A DNA stretch of 64,000 nt from Litoreibacter ascidiaceicola (GTDB lineage Bacteria > Pseudomonadota > Alphaproteobacteria > Rhodobacterales > Rhodobacteraceae): positions 124,001-188,000 of the forward strand of contig NZ_FQUV01000006.1 in assembly GCF_900129235.1 (NCBI RefSeq), written 5' to 3'. The translations under genes were made by a program, and so were the position numbers. Shown piece after piece: positions 49,388 to 59,484 of this stretch (within the stretch, counting starts at the first letter, position 1; every line of letters begins with the position of its first letter). The notes under the pieces were generated by a model. That model was not told the origin of the DNA and ran no database searches. It saw only the letters and a list, made by a program, of their open reading frames with translations.

Positions 49388-50227
49388 TTACTTTGACAAC
49401 AGGCCTACATCGCGGATGGCAGCTGGATCAACCTCAACCTCAGTGCGGGATACGGCTGCAGTGTCGGTAAGGCGGGTAATTTCATCATCGATTGCCTTGG
49501 CGCGAAGCTCGCGCTCGATCTCGTCGCGGACATCGTCCAATGCAGGCGCTTCTTTCACACGGCTTTCGTTGCGCTTGATAACGTGCCAGCCGAACTGGGT
49601 TTGGACGGGTTCGGATACCGTGTCATCTTCCATCGCGACGACCGCTTGTTCAAAGGCAGGCACCATCGCACCCTTGCCGAACCATCCTAAGGAGCCACCA
49701 CTTGGGCCACTTGGGCCGGTGGATTTTTCTTTCGCCAGTTCGGCAAAATCAGCACCATCTGCAAGCATCGTAACCAGCTCTTTGGCCTCATCTTCGGTCT
49801 CCACCAGAATGTGGGACGCGTTGAATTCCATATCCGGCTCACCTTCGGCGAAGCGTTCTTTGTAGACTGCTTCAACAGCCGCTTCATCAAGATCGGCAGT
49901 ACCGATCTTCGCAAGCAACTCACCCGCAAGGAATGCGCGGATTTCGTTTTCCTTGCTCAACTCTATCGCGCCGGAAAGGTCTTTCTCCATTTCTTGGCTC
50001 AGGGCCGTTTGCTGAATCAACTGCTCAAGAATTCCGTCAAACAGAACAGCGTCTTCGAGTTGCTTGTATTGCTCTGGCAGGCGCTCCTGCAGCGCGATCA
50101 TGTGGCCGAGCGTGATGTCCGTGCCGTTTACAGTCGCCATTACGGTCGTTGCATCTTGTGCAGCCGCAGGCATTGCGACGGTCACAGCAAGGCCGGTTGC
50201 ACGAAGAAGTGTTGAAAATTTGCCCAT
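49388..50227 (-). CDS. Secreted parvulin-type peptidyl-prolyl isomerase
   Basis: A periplasmic foldase of 279 residues from ATG 50227, chosen because GGAGACAGG precedes it; the frame extends 15 codons upstream without SD. A signal peptide ends at about residue 23 (AVTVAMPAAA). The SurA-like N-terminal helices are followed by the parvulin domain (about 130-225) with ASHILVETEDEA, LGWFGKGAMVPAFEQAV and FGWHVIKR. It reads divergently from secA, with a 180-bp shared upstream region. Confidence 0.93.
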   Translation of the reverse strand: MGKFSTLLRATGLAVTVAMPAAAQDATTVMATVNGTDITLGHMIALQERLPEQYKQLEDAVLFDGILEQLIQQTALSQEMEKDLSGAIELSKENEIRAFLAGELLAKIGTADLDEAAVEAVYKERFAEGEPDMEFNASHILVETEDEAKELVTMLADGADFAELAKEKSTGPSGPSGGSLGWFGKGAMVPAFEQAVVAMEDDTVSEPVQTQFGWHVIKRNESRVKEAPALDDVRDEIERELRAKAIDDEITRLTDTAAVSRTEVEVDPAAIRDVGLLSK

Positions 50228-50407
50228 ATTACCTGTCTCCTCAGGGGCCGCACGGGGGCGCGGCGTTGACACTATCAGACACGGCCCTTACATCGCCAAG
50301 AGGTTTGAGGCGCGTCTTGTCTTGGCAGTCGAGATATGGTGCGACGGCCCTAGGGGCAAGGTGAACCTACACACGAATTTGTCAGCCATCACAAAAGGCG
50401 CGGAAAT

Positions 50408-53098
50408 ATGCTCGGTTTGGGAACCATTACGAAAAAGGTGTTCGGAACGCCGAATGACCGCAAAGTAAAGGCCGTCCGCCCGCTGGTCGCTAAGATCAAT
50501 GCGCTGGAGCCCGAATTCGAAGCCCTGAGCGACGACGAAATCAAGCAACGTACCGAGCAGCTTTCGATGCGGGCGCAATCCGGTGAGAAACTGGATGACC
50601 TGCTTCCGGAAGCCTTTGCAAACGTCCGCGAAGCGGCCCGCCGCGCGCTGGGCCTGCGGGCGTTTGACACCCAGATAATGGGCGGCATTTTCCTGCATCA
50701 AGGCAACATCGCCGAAATGAAAACTGGTGAAGGTAAAACGCTTGTGGCGACCTTCCCCGCGTATTTGAATGCGCTGTCGGGCAAGGGCGTTCATATCGTT
50801 ACGGTCAATGACTATCTGGCCAAACGCGATGCGGAATGGATGGGCAAAGTCTATGCTGCGCTGGGTCTGACAACGGGTGTGGTTTATCCGCAGCAGCCGG
50901 ATTCCGAAAAGGGCGCCGCCTACGCTGCTGACATTACCTACGCAACAAACAATGAGCTGGGCTTTGATTACCTACGCGACAACATGCGCTCGAACCTCGC
51001 CGAGATGTCTCAGCGCGGCCATAACTTCGCGATTGTCGATGAGGTTGACTCGATCCTGATCGACGAGGCCCGCACGCCCTTGATCATTTCCGGCCCATCC
51101 GATGACCGATCCGATCTGTATCTGACCATCGACAAACTCATCCCGGAGTTGACCGAAGAGCACTACAAGCTCGACGAGAAAACCCGCGTCGTTACTATCA
51201 CAGATGCTGGCAACGATTTCATCGAAGTTCGCCTGCGCGAGATGGAACTGCTGCCGGAAGAGCAATCCCTTTACGACCCCGAAAGCACCTCCCTTGTGCA
51301 TCACGTCACCGAGGCTTTGAAGGCGCATAAGGCGTTTCATCGGGATAAGGATTATATGGTTCGAAACAACGAGGTTATGCTTGTTGACGAATTCACCGGC
51401 CGCATGATGGCTGGACGTCGCCTGTCCGGTGGTCTGCATCAGGCCATCGAGGCCAAGGAAGGGTGCCCCATCCAGCCTGAAAATATCACGCTGGCTTCTG
51501 TGACATTCCAGAACTACTTCCGACTCTATAACAAGCTGGCCGGCATGACCGGCACCGCTGCGACCGAAGCAGAAGAATTTGCCGAGATTTACGGTCTGGG
51601 CGTGGTCGAGATGCCTACCAACAAGCCCATCGCCCGTATTGACGAGCATGACGCGATCTACCGGACGGCGAAGGAAAAATACGAAGCCATCGTCGAAGAG
51701 ATCAAGAAGGCTCACGAAACTGGCCAACCCGTTCTGGTCGGTACAACTTCCATCGAAAAATCGGAGTTTCTGTCCCAGCTTCTGGAACAAGCAGGCGTTC
51801 CACATAACGTCCTGAACGCGCGTCAGCACGAAAAGGAAGCCGAGATTGTTGGGAACGCCGGTACCTTGGGTGCGGTGACAATAGCGACAAACATGGCGGG
51901 ACGCGGGACTGATATTAAACTTGGCGGCAACGTTGAGATGAAAATCATGGCAGCTTTGGAAGCGGACCCTGATGGGGATCCCGAAGCGATCCGCTCCCGT
52001 ATCGAGGAAGAACAGTCCAAAGCCGAAGACGAAGTGAAGGCCGCTGGCGGCTTGTATGTTTTGGCCACAGAGCGTCACGAGAGTCGTCGTATCGACAACC
52101 AGTTGCGTGGTCGCTCCGGTCGTCAGGGTGACCCTGGTCGCTCCAGCTTTTTCCTGTCGCTGGAAGATGACCTGATGCGCATTTTCGGCTCTGAGCGTTT
52201 GGACAAAATGCTGTCCACATTGGGCATGAAAGAAGGCGAAGCGATTGCGCACCCGTGGGTTAACAAATCGCTGGAAAAGGCGCAGGCAAAGGTCGAAGGG
52301 CGTAACTTCGATATTCGGAAACAATTGCTGAAATTCGATGACGTCATGAATGACCAGCGCAAGGTCATCTTTGGCCAGCGCATGGAAATCATGGAAGCCG
52401 AGGACATTGGCGAGATCGCCCAAGACATGCGCCATCAGGTGATCGACGATCTGGTTGACCAGTTTATCCCCGCCAAAAGCTATGCCGACCAGTGGGACAT
52501 GCAGGGGCTTTATGTCGCTGTGATGGAAACCCTTGGAATGGACCTACCAGTCATCGCTTGGGCCGAGGAAGAAGGCGTCGACGATGGTGACATTCGTGAA
52601 CGCCTTTATGACGCGTCCGACAAGTTCATGGCGAAGAAAGCTGCTGACTTCGGTCCAGAGCAGATGCGGAACATCGAAAAGCAGCTGTTGCTGCAAACAA
52701 TTGACGGTAAATGGCGCGATCACCTGTTGAAGCTGGAGCATCTGCGTTCGGTCGTGGGCTTCCGCGGCTATGCACAACGTGATCCGTTGAACGAATACAA
52801 AACTGAAAGCTTCCAGCTTTTCGAAAGCATGTTGGATAGCTTGCGTGTCGATGTCACTGAAAAGCTGTCAAAAGTGCGCCCGCTAAGCGAGGAAGAGCAA
52901 GAACAGCTGATGAAGCAGTTCCTAGCACAGCAAAATGGCGGCCAGCCCGTAGCTGAGCTGGAAGCGGAACACGAAGGTGTTGCTGCTCCGGGCTTCGACG
53001 AGAACGATCAAACGACATGGGGCAACCCCGGGCGCAACTCACCCTGCCCTTGCGGGTCGGGTAAGAAGTTCAAGCACTGTCACGGCGAACTCGGTTAA
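50408..53098 (+). CDS. secA: Protein translocase ATPase SecA
   Basis: Motor of the Sec pathway, pushing preproteins through SecYEG. The 896 residues include Walker A MKTGEGKT at 104-111, [22 protein letters not shown], the second ATPase half ([12 protein letters not shown]) and the C-terminal zinc-binding SecB-docking motif [12 protein letters not shown]. This tail fits the presence of secB at 19.4 kb. Two secreted proteins follow it in the same direction. Confidence 0.98.
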   Translation: MLGLGTITKKVFGTPNDRKVKAVRPLVAKINALEPEFEALSDDEIKQRTEQLSMRAQSGEKLDDLLPEAFANVREAARRALGLRAFDTQIMGGIFLHQGNIAEMKTGEGKTLVATFPAYLNALSGKGVHIVTVNDYLAKRDAEWMGKVYAALGLTTGVVYPQQPDSEKGAAYAADITYATNNELGFDYLRDNMRSNLAEMSQRGHNFAIVDEVDSILIDEARTPLIISGPSDDRSDLYLTIDKLIPELTEEHYKLDEKTRVVTITDAGNDFIEVRLREMELLPEEQSLYDPESTSLVHHVTEALKAHKAFHRDKDYMVRNNEVMLVDEFTGRMMAGRRLSGGLHQAIEAKEGCPIQPENITLASVTFQNYFRLYNKLAGMTGTAATEAEEFAEIYGLGVVEMPTNKPIARIDEHDAIYRTAKEKYEAIVEEIKKAHETGQPVLVGTTSIEKSEFLSQLLEQAGVPHNVLNARQHEKEAEIVGNAGTLGAVTIATNMAGRGTDIKLGGNVEMKIMAALEADPDGDPEAIRSRIEEEQSKAEDEVKAAGGLYVLATERHESRRIDNQLRGRSGRQGDPGRSSFFLSLEDDLMRIFGSERLDKMLSTLGMKEGEAIAHPWVNKSLEKAQAKVEGRNFDIRKQLLKFDDVMNDQRKVIFGQRMEIMEAEDIGEIAQDMRHQVIDDLVDQFIPAKSYADQWDMQGLYVAVMETLGMDLPVIAWAEEEGVDDGDIRERLYDASDKFMAKKAADFGPEQMRNIEKQLLLQTIDGKWRDHLLKLEHLRSVVGFRGYAQRDPLNEYKTESFQLFESMLDSLRVDVTEKLSKVRPLSEEEQEQLMKQFLAQQNGGQPVAELEAEHEGVAAPGFDENDQTTWGNPGRNSPCPCGSGKKFKHCHGELG

Positions 53099-53183
53099 GG
53101 GTAAAACCCAACTGTTTCGTCGGGGCAAATTTTCTGCTACGCTAAAATTCTATTGCAACGAGAATACTCGGCAAGGCAGGTAA

Positions 53184-54047
53184 ATGAGCAGAATTTTGAC
53201 AGGCGCAGCGCTGGCTGCGTGGTTTGGTATTGTATCCCCGACACATGCAGACGGAATAGCCGCGGCGATTACGCCGCCACGGCCGAACGTTTTGCTTCCG
53301 TCACCAGAGCTTCCGCACGATGTTGATGAAACGCTTGTAACATTCACCACTGCGATAGCTCCATTTGCGGAGCATCAGGACCCCGTCACGGAAATTGTCG
53401 CAAGGCAGGCTAACATCTCCAACTTTGGCACGGCATGTGGGTCGTCTCTGAGCATAACGACCAAGCCGGATGCAATGTTAAACGTCCGGGTTTCTGAACC
53501 TTGTTTGCCTTATGATGTCGTGCGGATTGAGCATGAGAACCTTGCCTTCACGCAACCAATGCCCCTCACGGGTGAACTATCGTTTTTGCTTCCCGCGCTT
53601 GATGAGCATGCCGAACTAAAAGCGGTTTTGTCGGATGGCACTGTTCTGACCGCAGCCGCCCATGTGCCAGATGCGCAAAACTTCGCCCGCGTGGCTTTGC
53701 AATGGAGCGGAGCCGATCCGGGTGAGTTGGTGGCGAAGGTTCCGAAGGTTTTGGATGGTCAGGTTTTTCATCTGGGGCAGTCGCTTGATATAACTGGCGC
53801 CGTTTTACAGGTCTTTTCAAGCCGGATAGGCGACAGCGCAGCCTCCGGTGTGGTCCGCTTGTCGATGCAAGCAGCGGTAACTGCAAACAACTGTGAAGCT
53901 GGCCATGCGGCACGCGTACATCGAACGGTGCCGGGCGAGCCGACTTCAACCTACGATCTGACCTTAAAAGGGCCAGGATGCGGGGCAGTTGGTGAAAGTC
54001 TGGAGTTGAAAAATATCCTTCGAGACCTGAAACTCGCGGGAAACTAA
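53184..54047 (+). CDS. Secreted protein of unknown function downstream of secA
   Basis: A 287-residue protein with a signal peptide (about 1-22, ILTGAALAAWFGIVSPTHA) and no further TM. Four Cys residues (CGSSL, EPCLPY, NNCEAG, PGCGAV) could form two disulfides. A beta-rich central region (VRVSEPCLPYDVVRIEHENL) has no motif I recognise. The start ATG 53184 follows AGGCAGGT. The next gene lies 13 bp downstream and is probably co-transcribed. Homologs in roseobacters are sometimes labelled translocase only because of proximity to secA. Confidence 0.75.
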   Translation: MSRILTGAALAAWFGIVSPTHADGIAAAITPPRPNVLLPSPELPHDVDETLVTFTTAIAPFAEHQDPVTEIVARQANISNFGTACGSSLSITTKPDAMLNVRVSEPCLPYDVVRIEHENLAFTQPMPLTGELSFLLPALDEHAELKAVLSDGTVLTAAAHVPDAQNFARVALQWSGADPGELVAKVPKVLDGQVFHLGQSLDITGAVLQVFSSRIGDSAASGVVRLSMQAAVTANNCEAGHAARVHRTVPGEPTSTYDLTLKGPGCGAVGESLELKNILRDLKLAGN

Positions 54048-54060
54048 GGCGGAAAAACAC

Positions 54061-55611
54061 GTGCACTTTTTACGGCGCAGTTTATGGGCGGCAATCTGGA
54101 TTTGCGCGTCCGCGATGACGGCGTCCGCAAATGACGTGAAGCTGACGTCACGCGATGGTGCGATCCAGATTGAAGGGACCCTGCTCACTTACGATGGCGA
54201 GTTCTATCGTGTTGAAACAATCTATGGGCCACTGACGTTGGATGGTCAGGGCGTGACATGCGACGGCCCTGGTTGTCCCGACTTAAACGCATTTGTTGCA
54301 AACATTCGACTGTCGGGCGCTGACCGGATGGCTGACGTTCTTATTCCTGCAATGATTCAGGCTTTCGCGATGCGGAAAGGGCTTTCGGTAACGCGTGAGG
54401 TGACGAATGACCGTCAGTCCACTTTCGAGCTTAAGGACAGCGAGCGGGTGCAGGCGCGGTTCGAGTTGTCATCAGGGACTACCGCGGAGGGGTATGCAGA
54501 CCTAATTGCGGAGGAGGCGGACATTGCCTTGGTCTTGCGTGAGCCGCGCAGCGCCGAAATCGCGATGGCACGTAGCGCGGCCTCGGGTGATTTGCTGAAA
54601 GGACGGCGTGCCCGTGTCGTGGCTTTGGATGGTGTTGTGGCTATTACCGCACCGGGTCTGCAGCTGCGCAGTATTTCCTTGGAACAAATGGCCGCCGCAT
54701 TGTCAGGCAGCGTGAAGCGTTGGTCGGACATTGGCGGCGCGGATATTCCGATCATCCGTCACCTTCCGAAGCCGGAATCGGGGCTCTTGGAGACATTTGA
54801 AGACCGCGTATTGCGCCCGAATGCGGTACCCATCGCGGAAGGTGCGACGCACCATGAATTTCTGGAAGATCTGGCAGACGCTGTGGCGGGCGATACCTTT
54901 GCGATTGGCCTGACAACGCTTAGCGAGATTGGAAATGCAATTCCCCTTCAGGTAGCCGGAAGTTGCGGGTTCGAGACCAACGCGACGCTCTCTGCTTTGC
55001 GTTCGGAGGATTACCCGCTCACATTGCCCTTGATGCTCTATACACCAGCGCGTCGCTTGCCGCTGATCGCACGCGAGTTTCTCGACTTTACCCAAGATCC
55101 AGCCGCTGATCTGGTCATTCGCAGGGCAGGCTTCGTGGATCAGGCAATCACCAAAACAAGGTTTGATGATCAAGGTGACCGGCTTGCCCACGCAATTTCG
55201 CAAGCCGGACTGGAAGTCACATTGGATAACTTGCAAGCTATGGTCGAGGCGTTGCGCGACCGAGATCGTCTTTCGACCACATTCCGGTTCACAGGTGGCA
55301 CCCGCCTTGATGTGCAGTCACAAGAAAACATCATCCGCCTTGCCCGCGCGATTGAAACTGGTGCGTTCAATGACCAAGATTTGTTGCTCGCCGGATTTAG
55401 TGACGGCGACGGGCCAGCGGAACCCAATCTGATCTTATCACTGAAACGAGCGAAGACGGTTTTGCGCCTGCTGAAAGAGGCAGCGCCGGACGCGGATTTC
55501 AAGCGCCTGAAACTCCGCACAGACGCATTTGGCGAGGCACTACCGATGGCGTGTGATGACACGGATTGGGGAAGGGCCATCAACCGTCGTGTCGAAGTTT
55601 GGGTGAAATAG
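54061..55611 (+). CDS. Phosphate-binding-like periplasmic domain fused to OmpA C-terminal domain
   Basis: A 516-residue exported protein. Signal peptide about 1-23 (ICASAMTASA); a short beta domain (about 24-75, IEGTLLTYDGEFYRVETIYG); a PstS/PBP-like domain (about 85-345, SGTTAEGYADLI, SGSVKRWSDIGG, LREPRSAEIAMA); and an OmpA peptidoglycan-binding domain (about 395-516, FRFTGGTRLD, AGFSDGDG, SLKRAKTV, ending NRRVEVWVK). Ligand-binding plus cell-wall anchoring suggests a periplasmic sensor or scaffold. Starts GTG 54061. Ligand unknown. Confidence 0.85.
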   Translation: MHFLRRSLWAAIWICASAMTASANDVKLTSRDGAIQIEGTLLTYDGEFYRVETIYGPLTLDGQGVTCDGPGCPDLNAFVANIRLSGADRMADVLIPAMIQAFAMRKGLSVTREVTNDRQSTFELKDSERVQARFELSSGTTAEGYADLIAEEADIALVLREPRSAEIAMARSAASGDLLKGRRARVVALDGVVAITAPGLQLRSISLEQMAAALSGSVKRWSDIGGADIPIIRHLPKPESGLLETFEDRVLRPNAVPIAEGATHHEFLEDLADAVAGDTFAIGLTTLSEIGNAIPLQVAGSCGFETNATLSALRSEDYPLTLPLMLYTPARRLPLIAREFLDFTQDPAADLVIRRAGFVDQAITKTRFDDQGDRLAHAISQAGLEVTLDNLQAMVEALRDRDRLSTTFRFTGGTRLDVQSQENIIRLARAIETGAFNDQDLLLAGFSDGDGPAEPNLILSLKRAKTVLRLLKEAAPDADFKRLKLRTDAFGEALPMACDDTDWGRAINRRVEVWVK

Positions 55612-55614
55612 AGC

Positions 55615-56364
55615 CTAAAGGAGCTCGTTGGAGCGGAAGGAGTAAGTCCCACTGCTTCCGATGATTAGGTGGTCATGCAAGACCAGACCCAAGGTTTCAG
55701 CACCTTGGCGAATTTGGCGGGTCATTGAGATGTCGTCACGGGAGGGTGTTGAGTCTCCGGACGGGTGATTATGCACCAAGATCAAAGCGGAGGCATTGAG
55801 TTCCAACGCGCGTTTGATCACCTCGCGTGGATACACAGGTACATGATCGACCGTTCCTGTCTGCAGTGCTTCGTCCGCGATCAGGCGGTTGCGGCGATCC
55901 AAAAACAGCACTCGGAACTGTTCGCGCTCCATATTAGCCATCTTTGCGCAGCAGTACTGCAGCAGCGCGTCCCAAGACGACAGCACGTCGCGGTGCATAA
56001 CCTTGGTTCGCGCCATGGTTTGCGCCGCAGCTTCTACAACTTTCAGCTCCTGAATAACGCTTGTCCCAACACCCTGCACAGCAGAAAGCCGATTGGGGGA
56101 CGCGGCGATAACTCCGTTAAAGTCACCGAACGTCGCCAACAGGCGACGCGCCAAGCTACGCACCTCCCGGCGGGGGATCGCGCGAAACAGCACCAGTTCC
56201 AGCAGCTCCGATTCAGGCGTTGCGTCGACTCCGGCTTTCAAAAACCTATCCCGTACACGCTTGCGATGGCCGTGTTGTTCCGCCTCCCGAGAGTGGGAAA
56301 TCGAGATCCGATGCGGCTGCAACCCCGGTAGGGCGTCCATCATATGTGCTTGGTGCAGTGTCAT
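55615..56364 (-). CDS. radC: RadC-family JAMM-domain protein
   Basis: A 249-residue protein with an N-terminal HhH-like region (RFLKAGVD, VQGVGTSVIQELK) and a JAMM/MPN domain having the metal motif H198-x-H200-PSGD-...-D211 (LVHNHPSGDSTPSRDD). Despite the name, RadC is not clearly a DNA repair protein in characterised species. Start ATG 56364 lacks an SD; MMDALPGL (codons 8-9) is the alternative. It is 43 bp from map. Confidence 0.92.
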   Translation of the reverse strand: MTLHQAHMMDALPGLQPHRISISHSREAEQHGHRKRVRDRFLKAGVDATPESELLELVLFRAIPRREVRSLARRLLATFGDFNGVIAASPNRLSAVQGVGTSVIQELKVVEAAAQTMARTKVMHRDVLSSWDALLQYCCAKMANMEREQFRVLFLDRRNRLIADEALQTGTVDHVPVYPREVIKRALELNASALILVHNHPSGDSTPSRDDISMTRQIRQGAETLGLVLHDHLIIGSSGTYSFRSNELL

Positions 56365-56407
56365 GGCACCAGTTCGGATGATTCGACTTAATTGCGGGTT
56401 AAGCGCC

Positions 56408-57247
56408 TCAGTAGGTCGGGTGGAACTTCCCGCCAGGTGATAAGGTAAAAATCTGACATCCGTCAGCGGTCACACCGATTGAATGCTCGAATTGCGCCGA
56501 CAGTGATTTGTCACGGGTCACCGCGGTCCAGTCGTCAGCGAGCACCTTTGTCTCGGGTCGCCCGAGGTTTACCATGGGTTCAATTGTGAAGAACATGCCC
56601 TCCTCCAGCACCGCACCAGTGCCGGGTCGACCATAGTGCAGCACGTTAGGTGGCGCATGGAAAACGCGGCCCAGCCCGTGACCGCAGAAATCGCGGACAA
56701 CGGACATGCGATGTCCTTCAACGAATTTTTGAATGGCATTCCCGATATCGCCGAATGTGTTCCCCGGCTTGACGGCATTGATGCCTTCAAACAGCGCGTC
56801 ATGGGTCACCTGAATCAAACGCTCCGCCTTGCGGTTGGGTTTGCCCGCGACATACATGCGACTGGTGTCGCCGAACCACCCGTCCACGATCACCGTGACG
56901 TCGATGTTCAGAATATCGCCCTCTTTTAGCAGCTTCGGGCCGGGTATGCCGTGGCAGACGACATGATTCACGCTGATGCAACTCGCGTGTTGGTAGCCCT
57001 TGTAGCCGATGGTGGCAGAGGTAGAGCCCGCGTCGTTCACCATTTTGGTGATCGCTGTATCCAAAACCTCCGTTGTGGTGCCGGGCACCACAAGTTCGGC
57101 CACGTCATCGAGTATCTGAGCGGCCAAAGCGCCAGCCTTGGCCATACCTGCGAAATCTACGTCGTCATAGATGCGGATGCCTTGCTTGGTGATGCGGCCT
57201 TTATGTGTCGTGTCGTCCAAAGGTAACTCCGGTGTTGCTTGCGACAC
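56408..57247 (-). CDS. map: Methionine aminopeptidase, type I
   Basis: Removes N-terminal Met from new proteins. The 279-residue frame (the usual E. coli type is about 264) has VNHVVCHGIP, the metal-ligand Asp residues in NIDVTVIVDGWFGDTSRMY, CGHGLGRVFH with its His, and TIEPMVNLG. The start GTG 57247 has no SD and lies 20 bp behind the sfsA stop. Runs with sfsA upstream. Confidence 0.95.
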   Translation of the reverse strand: MSQATPELPLDDTTHKGRITKQGIRIYDDVDFAGMAKAGALAAQILDDVAELVVPGTTTEVLDTAITKMVNDAGSTSATIGYKGYQHASCISVNHVVCHGIPGPKLLKEGDILNIDVTVIVDGWFGDTSRMYVAGKPNRKAERLIQVTHDALFEGINAVKPGNTFGDIGNAIQKFVEGHRMSVVRDFCGHGLGRVFHAPPNVLHYGRPGTGAVLEEGMFFTIEPMVNLGRPETKVLADDWTAVTRDKSLSAQFEHSIGVTADGCQIFTLSPGGKFHPTY

Positions 57248-57267
57248 ATATAATATGCCGTTCGAGG

Positions 57268-58002
57268 TTAGACCACCCTTGGGCAGCTTTGTGGTGCCGG
57301 GTCGATCGACAGCGCTTTCCCAATCGACATTCCCGTATTGGAGATAGTGCTAGCGTAGCACAGCATCTCAACGCCGCCGTCACGGGAAATGTCGAAAGCT
57401 TTGGCGTATTTAGGGTCTAGATCAGCGGCCATTCGCAGTTGATCGCAATCTGTTCGGCTAACCAGATAGAGCATCACTGCTCGGGCGCCGGTGCGTGCAA
57501 TTTCGGTCAACTCCCGCAGATGCTTTGCACCCCGTTCAGTGACGCAATCGGGAAATTCTGCACAATTTCCGTCACGCCGCAGGGTGACGCTTTTCACTTC
57601 GACATAAGCGTTCGGCAACCCGTTTTGCGCCAACAGAAAGTCCACGCGACTTCCTGTCCCGTAAGCCACCTCGGGCTTCACCGTGTTATAGTGCGAGAGT
57701 TCGGAAATTTGATTTTTTAGGAGCGCTTCCTTGATCACCTTATTGGGCAAACCAGTATCTATGCAGGCGAAATGGCCCCCAGCCAGTTCAGCAGTGCGCC
57801 ACCCGTATTTCAGCTTTTTCTTCGGGTCGTCGTTTGGCTCCAGCCAAATGCGTGTTCCGTCGCCTTTAAGTCCCAGCATCGCGCCGGGGTTCGGGCAGTG
57901 AACGGTGACCTCCTCTCCCGTGCTTTCCAGCACCGCGTCTGCGAGGAAGCGTTTGTAGCGACGGATTAGTCGGGCGGGCACAAGTGGGGTTTGAAAGCGC
58001 AT
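57268..58002 (-). CDS. sfsA: SfsA sugar-fermentation stimulation protein
   Basis: The SfsA family (about 230-245 residues) is a nucleic-acid-binding nuclease-fold protein that in E. coli stimulates maltose metabolism genes. The 244-residue protein has VPARLIRRYKRFLADAVL, VHCPNPGAMLG, YVEVKSVTL (nuclease-type core) and FPDCVTERGAKHL. It is divergent from the molybdopterin-binding gene, the start codons being 46 bp apart. Confidence 0.94.
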   Translation of the reverse strand: MRFQTPLVPARLIRRYKRFLADAVLESTGEEVTVHCPNPGAMLGLKGDGTRIWLEPNDDPKKKLKYGWRTAELAGGHFACIDTGLPNKVIKEALLKNQISELSHYNTVKPEVAYGTGSRVDFLLAQNGLPNAYVEVKSVTLRRDGNCAEFPDCVTERGAKHLRELTEIARTGARAVMLYLVSRTDCDQLRMAADLDPKYAKAFDISRDGGVEMLCYASTISNTGMSIGKALSIDPAPQSCPRVV

Positions 58003-58048
58003 GGGCGGGGCCTATACCGAAAGGAAGCCGTCAATCAAGGATAACGCC

Positions 58049-58780
58049 ATGCCAAACCCCACCGCAGCCATGCTTGTCATCGGGGACGAGATTCTTTCCG
58101 GCCGCACAAAAGATACCAACACCAACTATCTAGCCTGCGCGTTGACCGAGGCAGCGATCGACCTGAAAGAGGCGCGCGTTGTCTCGGACGAACATGACCG
58201 CATCGCCGAGGCCGTAAGGGTGCTCAGCAAACGTTACGACCATGTCTTCACCTCGGGCGGCATTGGCCCAACACATGATGACATCACGGCCGATGCAATC
58301 GGGGCCGCATTCGGGGTTAAAGTCGACATCCGTGATGACGCGCGCGATCTGTTGGCCGCGCATTACAAGCGTCAGGGCATGGAGTTCAACGATGCGCGCA
58401 AACGGATGGCCCGCATCCCCGATGGCGCGATGCTTATCGACAACCCCGTCTCGATTGCGCCGGGATTCAGCATTGGAAATGTGCATGTGATGGCGGGTGT
58501 CCCAACAGTGTTTCATGCCATGGTTGCGACTGTTTTGGCGACTCTCACAGGCGGGCAGCCCCTTCTTTCGGAAACCTTGAGAGTATATATCGGAGAGGGT
58601 GACGTCGCAGGCCCCCTTGGAATTTTGGCTGAGGCCAATCAAGACGTCTCTTTAGGTTCGTACCCATTCCAAAAGGACGGGATCTATGGCAGCAACTTGG
58701 TAGTCCGCGGCACGGATCCGTTGCGGCTAAAAGCGGTTATCGGGCAATTGGCAAAGGTGCTTGGCGTTGAACACGAATGA
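58049..58780 (+). CDS. Molybdopterin-binding domain protein (CinA N-terminal type)
   Basis: A MoCF/MogA-fold protein of 243 residues, matching the N-terminal half of CinA only; the C-terminal amidohydrolase half is absent. The core has VIGDEILSGRTKDTNTNYLA and FTSGGIGPTHDD, both typical. I start at ATG 58049, with AAGGA upstream; a longer frame from 58001 lies inside sfsA's upstream end. Overlaps the acetyltransferase frame by 20 bp. The substrate is likely a nucleotide or cofactor but is undefined. Confidence 0.9.
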   Translation: MPNPTAAMLVIGDEILSGRTKDTNTNYLACALTEAAIDLKEARVVSDEHDRIAEAVRVLSKRYDHVFTSGGIGPTHDDITADAIGAAFGVKVDIRDDARDLLAAHYKRQGMEFNDARKRMARIPDGAMLIDNPVSIAPGFSIGNVHVMAGVPTVFHAMVATVLATLTGGQPLLSETLRVYIGEGDVAGPLGILAEANQDVSLGSYPFQKDGIYGSNLVVRGTDPLRLKAVIGQLAKVLGVEHE

Positions 58781-59471
58781 TCTCTTTGACGTCGTTGAGG
58801 CCACATGGCCTGCGGCGAAGGAAACGCAAGTTGGCCCATGGTTGATCCGCGATGGTCAAGGTGGTGGCAAACGGGTGTCTGCTGCGCGGCCAGCTGGCCC
58901 TGTAACGCAGAACGATGTGGCTTTGGCAGTGGCCGAGATGGAGAAGCTGGGACAACAAGCCCTGTTCTCGCTTCGCCCTGAAGACGGCCAACTAGACTCT
59001 ATTCTGGCGCAAATGGGCTATGAAGTGCTCGATCCGTCGATCCTGTTTACTGGGCCGGTGTTTGAGGAAGTCGTCCCTCCGGTCACAGCATTTGACATCT
59101 GGCCACCCCTTCAGATCATGAAAGATGTCTGGTCCGAAGGCGGTATCGGTCCAGGTCGAATAGCGGTTATGGAGCGGGTGACAGGCCCTAAAACATCCAT
59201 CCTCGGGCGGATATCCGACCGTGCAGCGGGCTGTGCATTCGTGGCGATGCACGGGACAACAGCAATGGTTCACGCGGTGGAGGTCCTGCCCGATTATCGC
59301 CGCCACGGGCTTGCCCGAAACATGATGTACGCCGCTGCGCGATGGGCAAAAGAGCAGGGCGCAGAGCATTTCTCGTTGGTTACCACCGGATCGAATGTCG
59401 CAGCACAATCGCTTTATAGCTCTCTGGGCTTGTCGGTGGTTGGGCGGTATCATTACCGGATGAAACCCTGA
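58761..59471 (+). CDS. GNAT-family N-acetyltransferase
   Basis: A 236-residue protein. The C-terminal two-thirds is a GNAT fold with the acetyl-CoA loop VLPDYRRHGLARNMMY (Q/RxxGxG/A-type, about 175-190) and FSLVTTGSNVAAQSLYSSLGL. The N-terminal third is not typical and may bind the acceptor. The start is a TTG at 58761 or 58767; AAAGG precedes both. Acceptor unknown. Confidence 0.85.
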   Translation: MALNTNDLFDVVEATWPAAKETQVGPWLIRDGQGGGKRVSAARPAGPVTQNDVALAVAEMEKLGQQALFSLRPEDGQLDSILAQMGYEVLDPSILFTGPVFEEVVPPVTAFDIWPPLQIMKDVWSEGGIGPGRIAVMERVTGPKTSILGRISDRAAGCAFVAMHGTTAMVHAVEVLPDYRRHGLARNMMYAAARWAKEQGAEHFSLVTTGSNVAAQSLYSSLGLSVVGRYHYRMKP

Positions 59472-59484
59472 AAGGCCCTGCCCC

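Noticed and set aside
50972-52435. 487-codon open frame on the minus strand within secA
   Set aside because: Antisense to a fully conserved SecA; low-complexity hydrophobic and His-rich translation with no family match.
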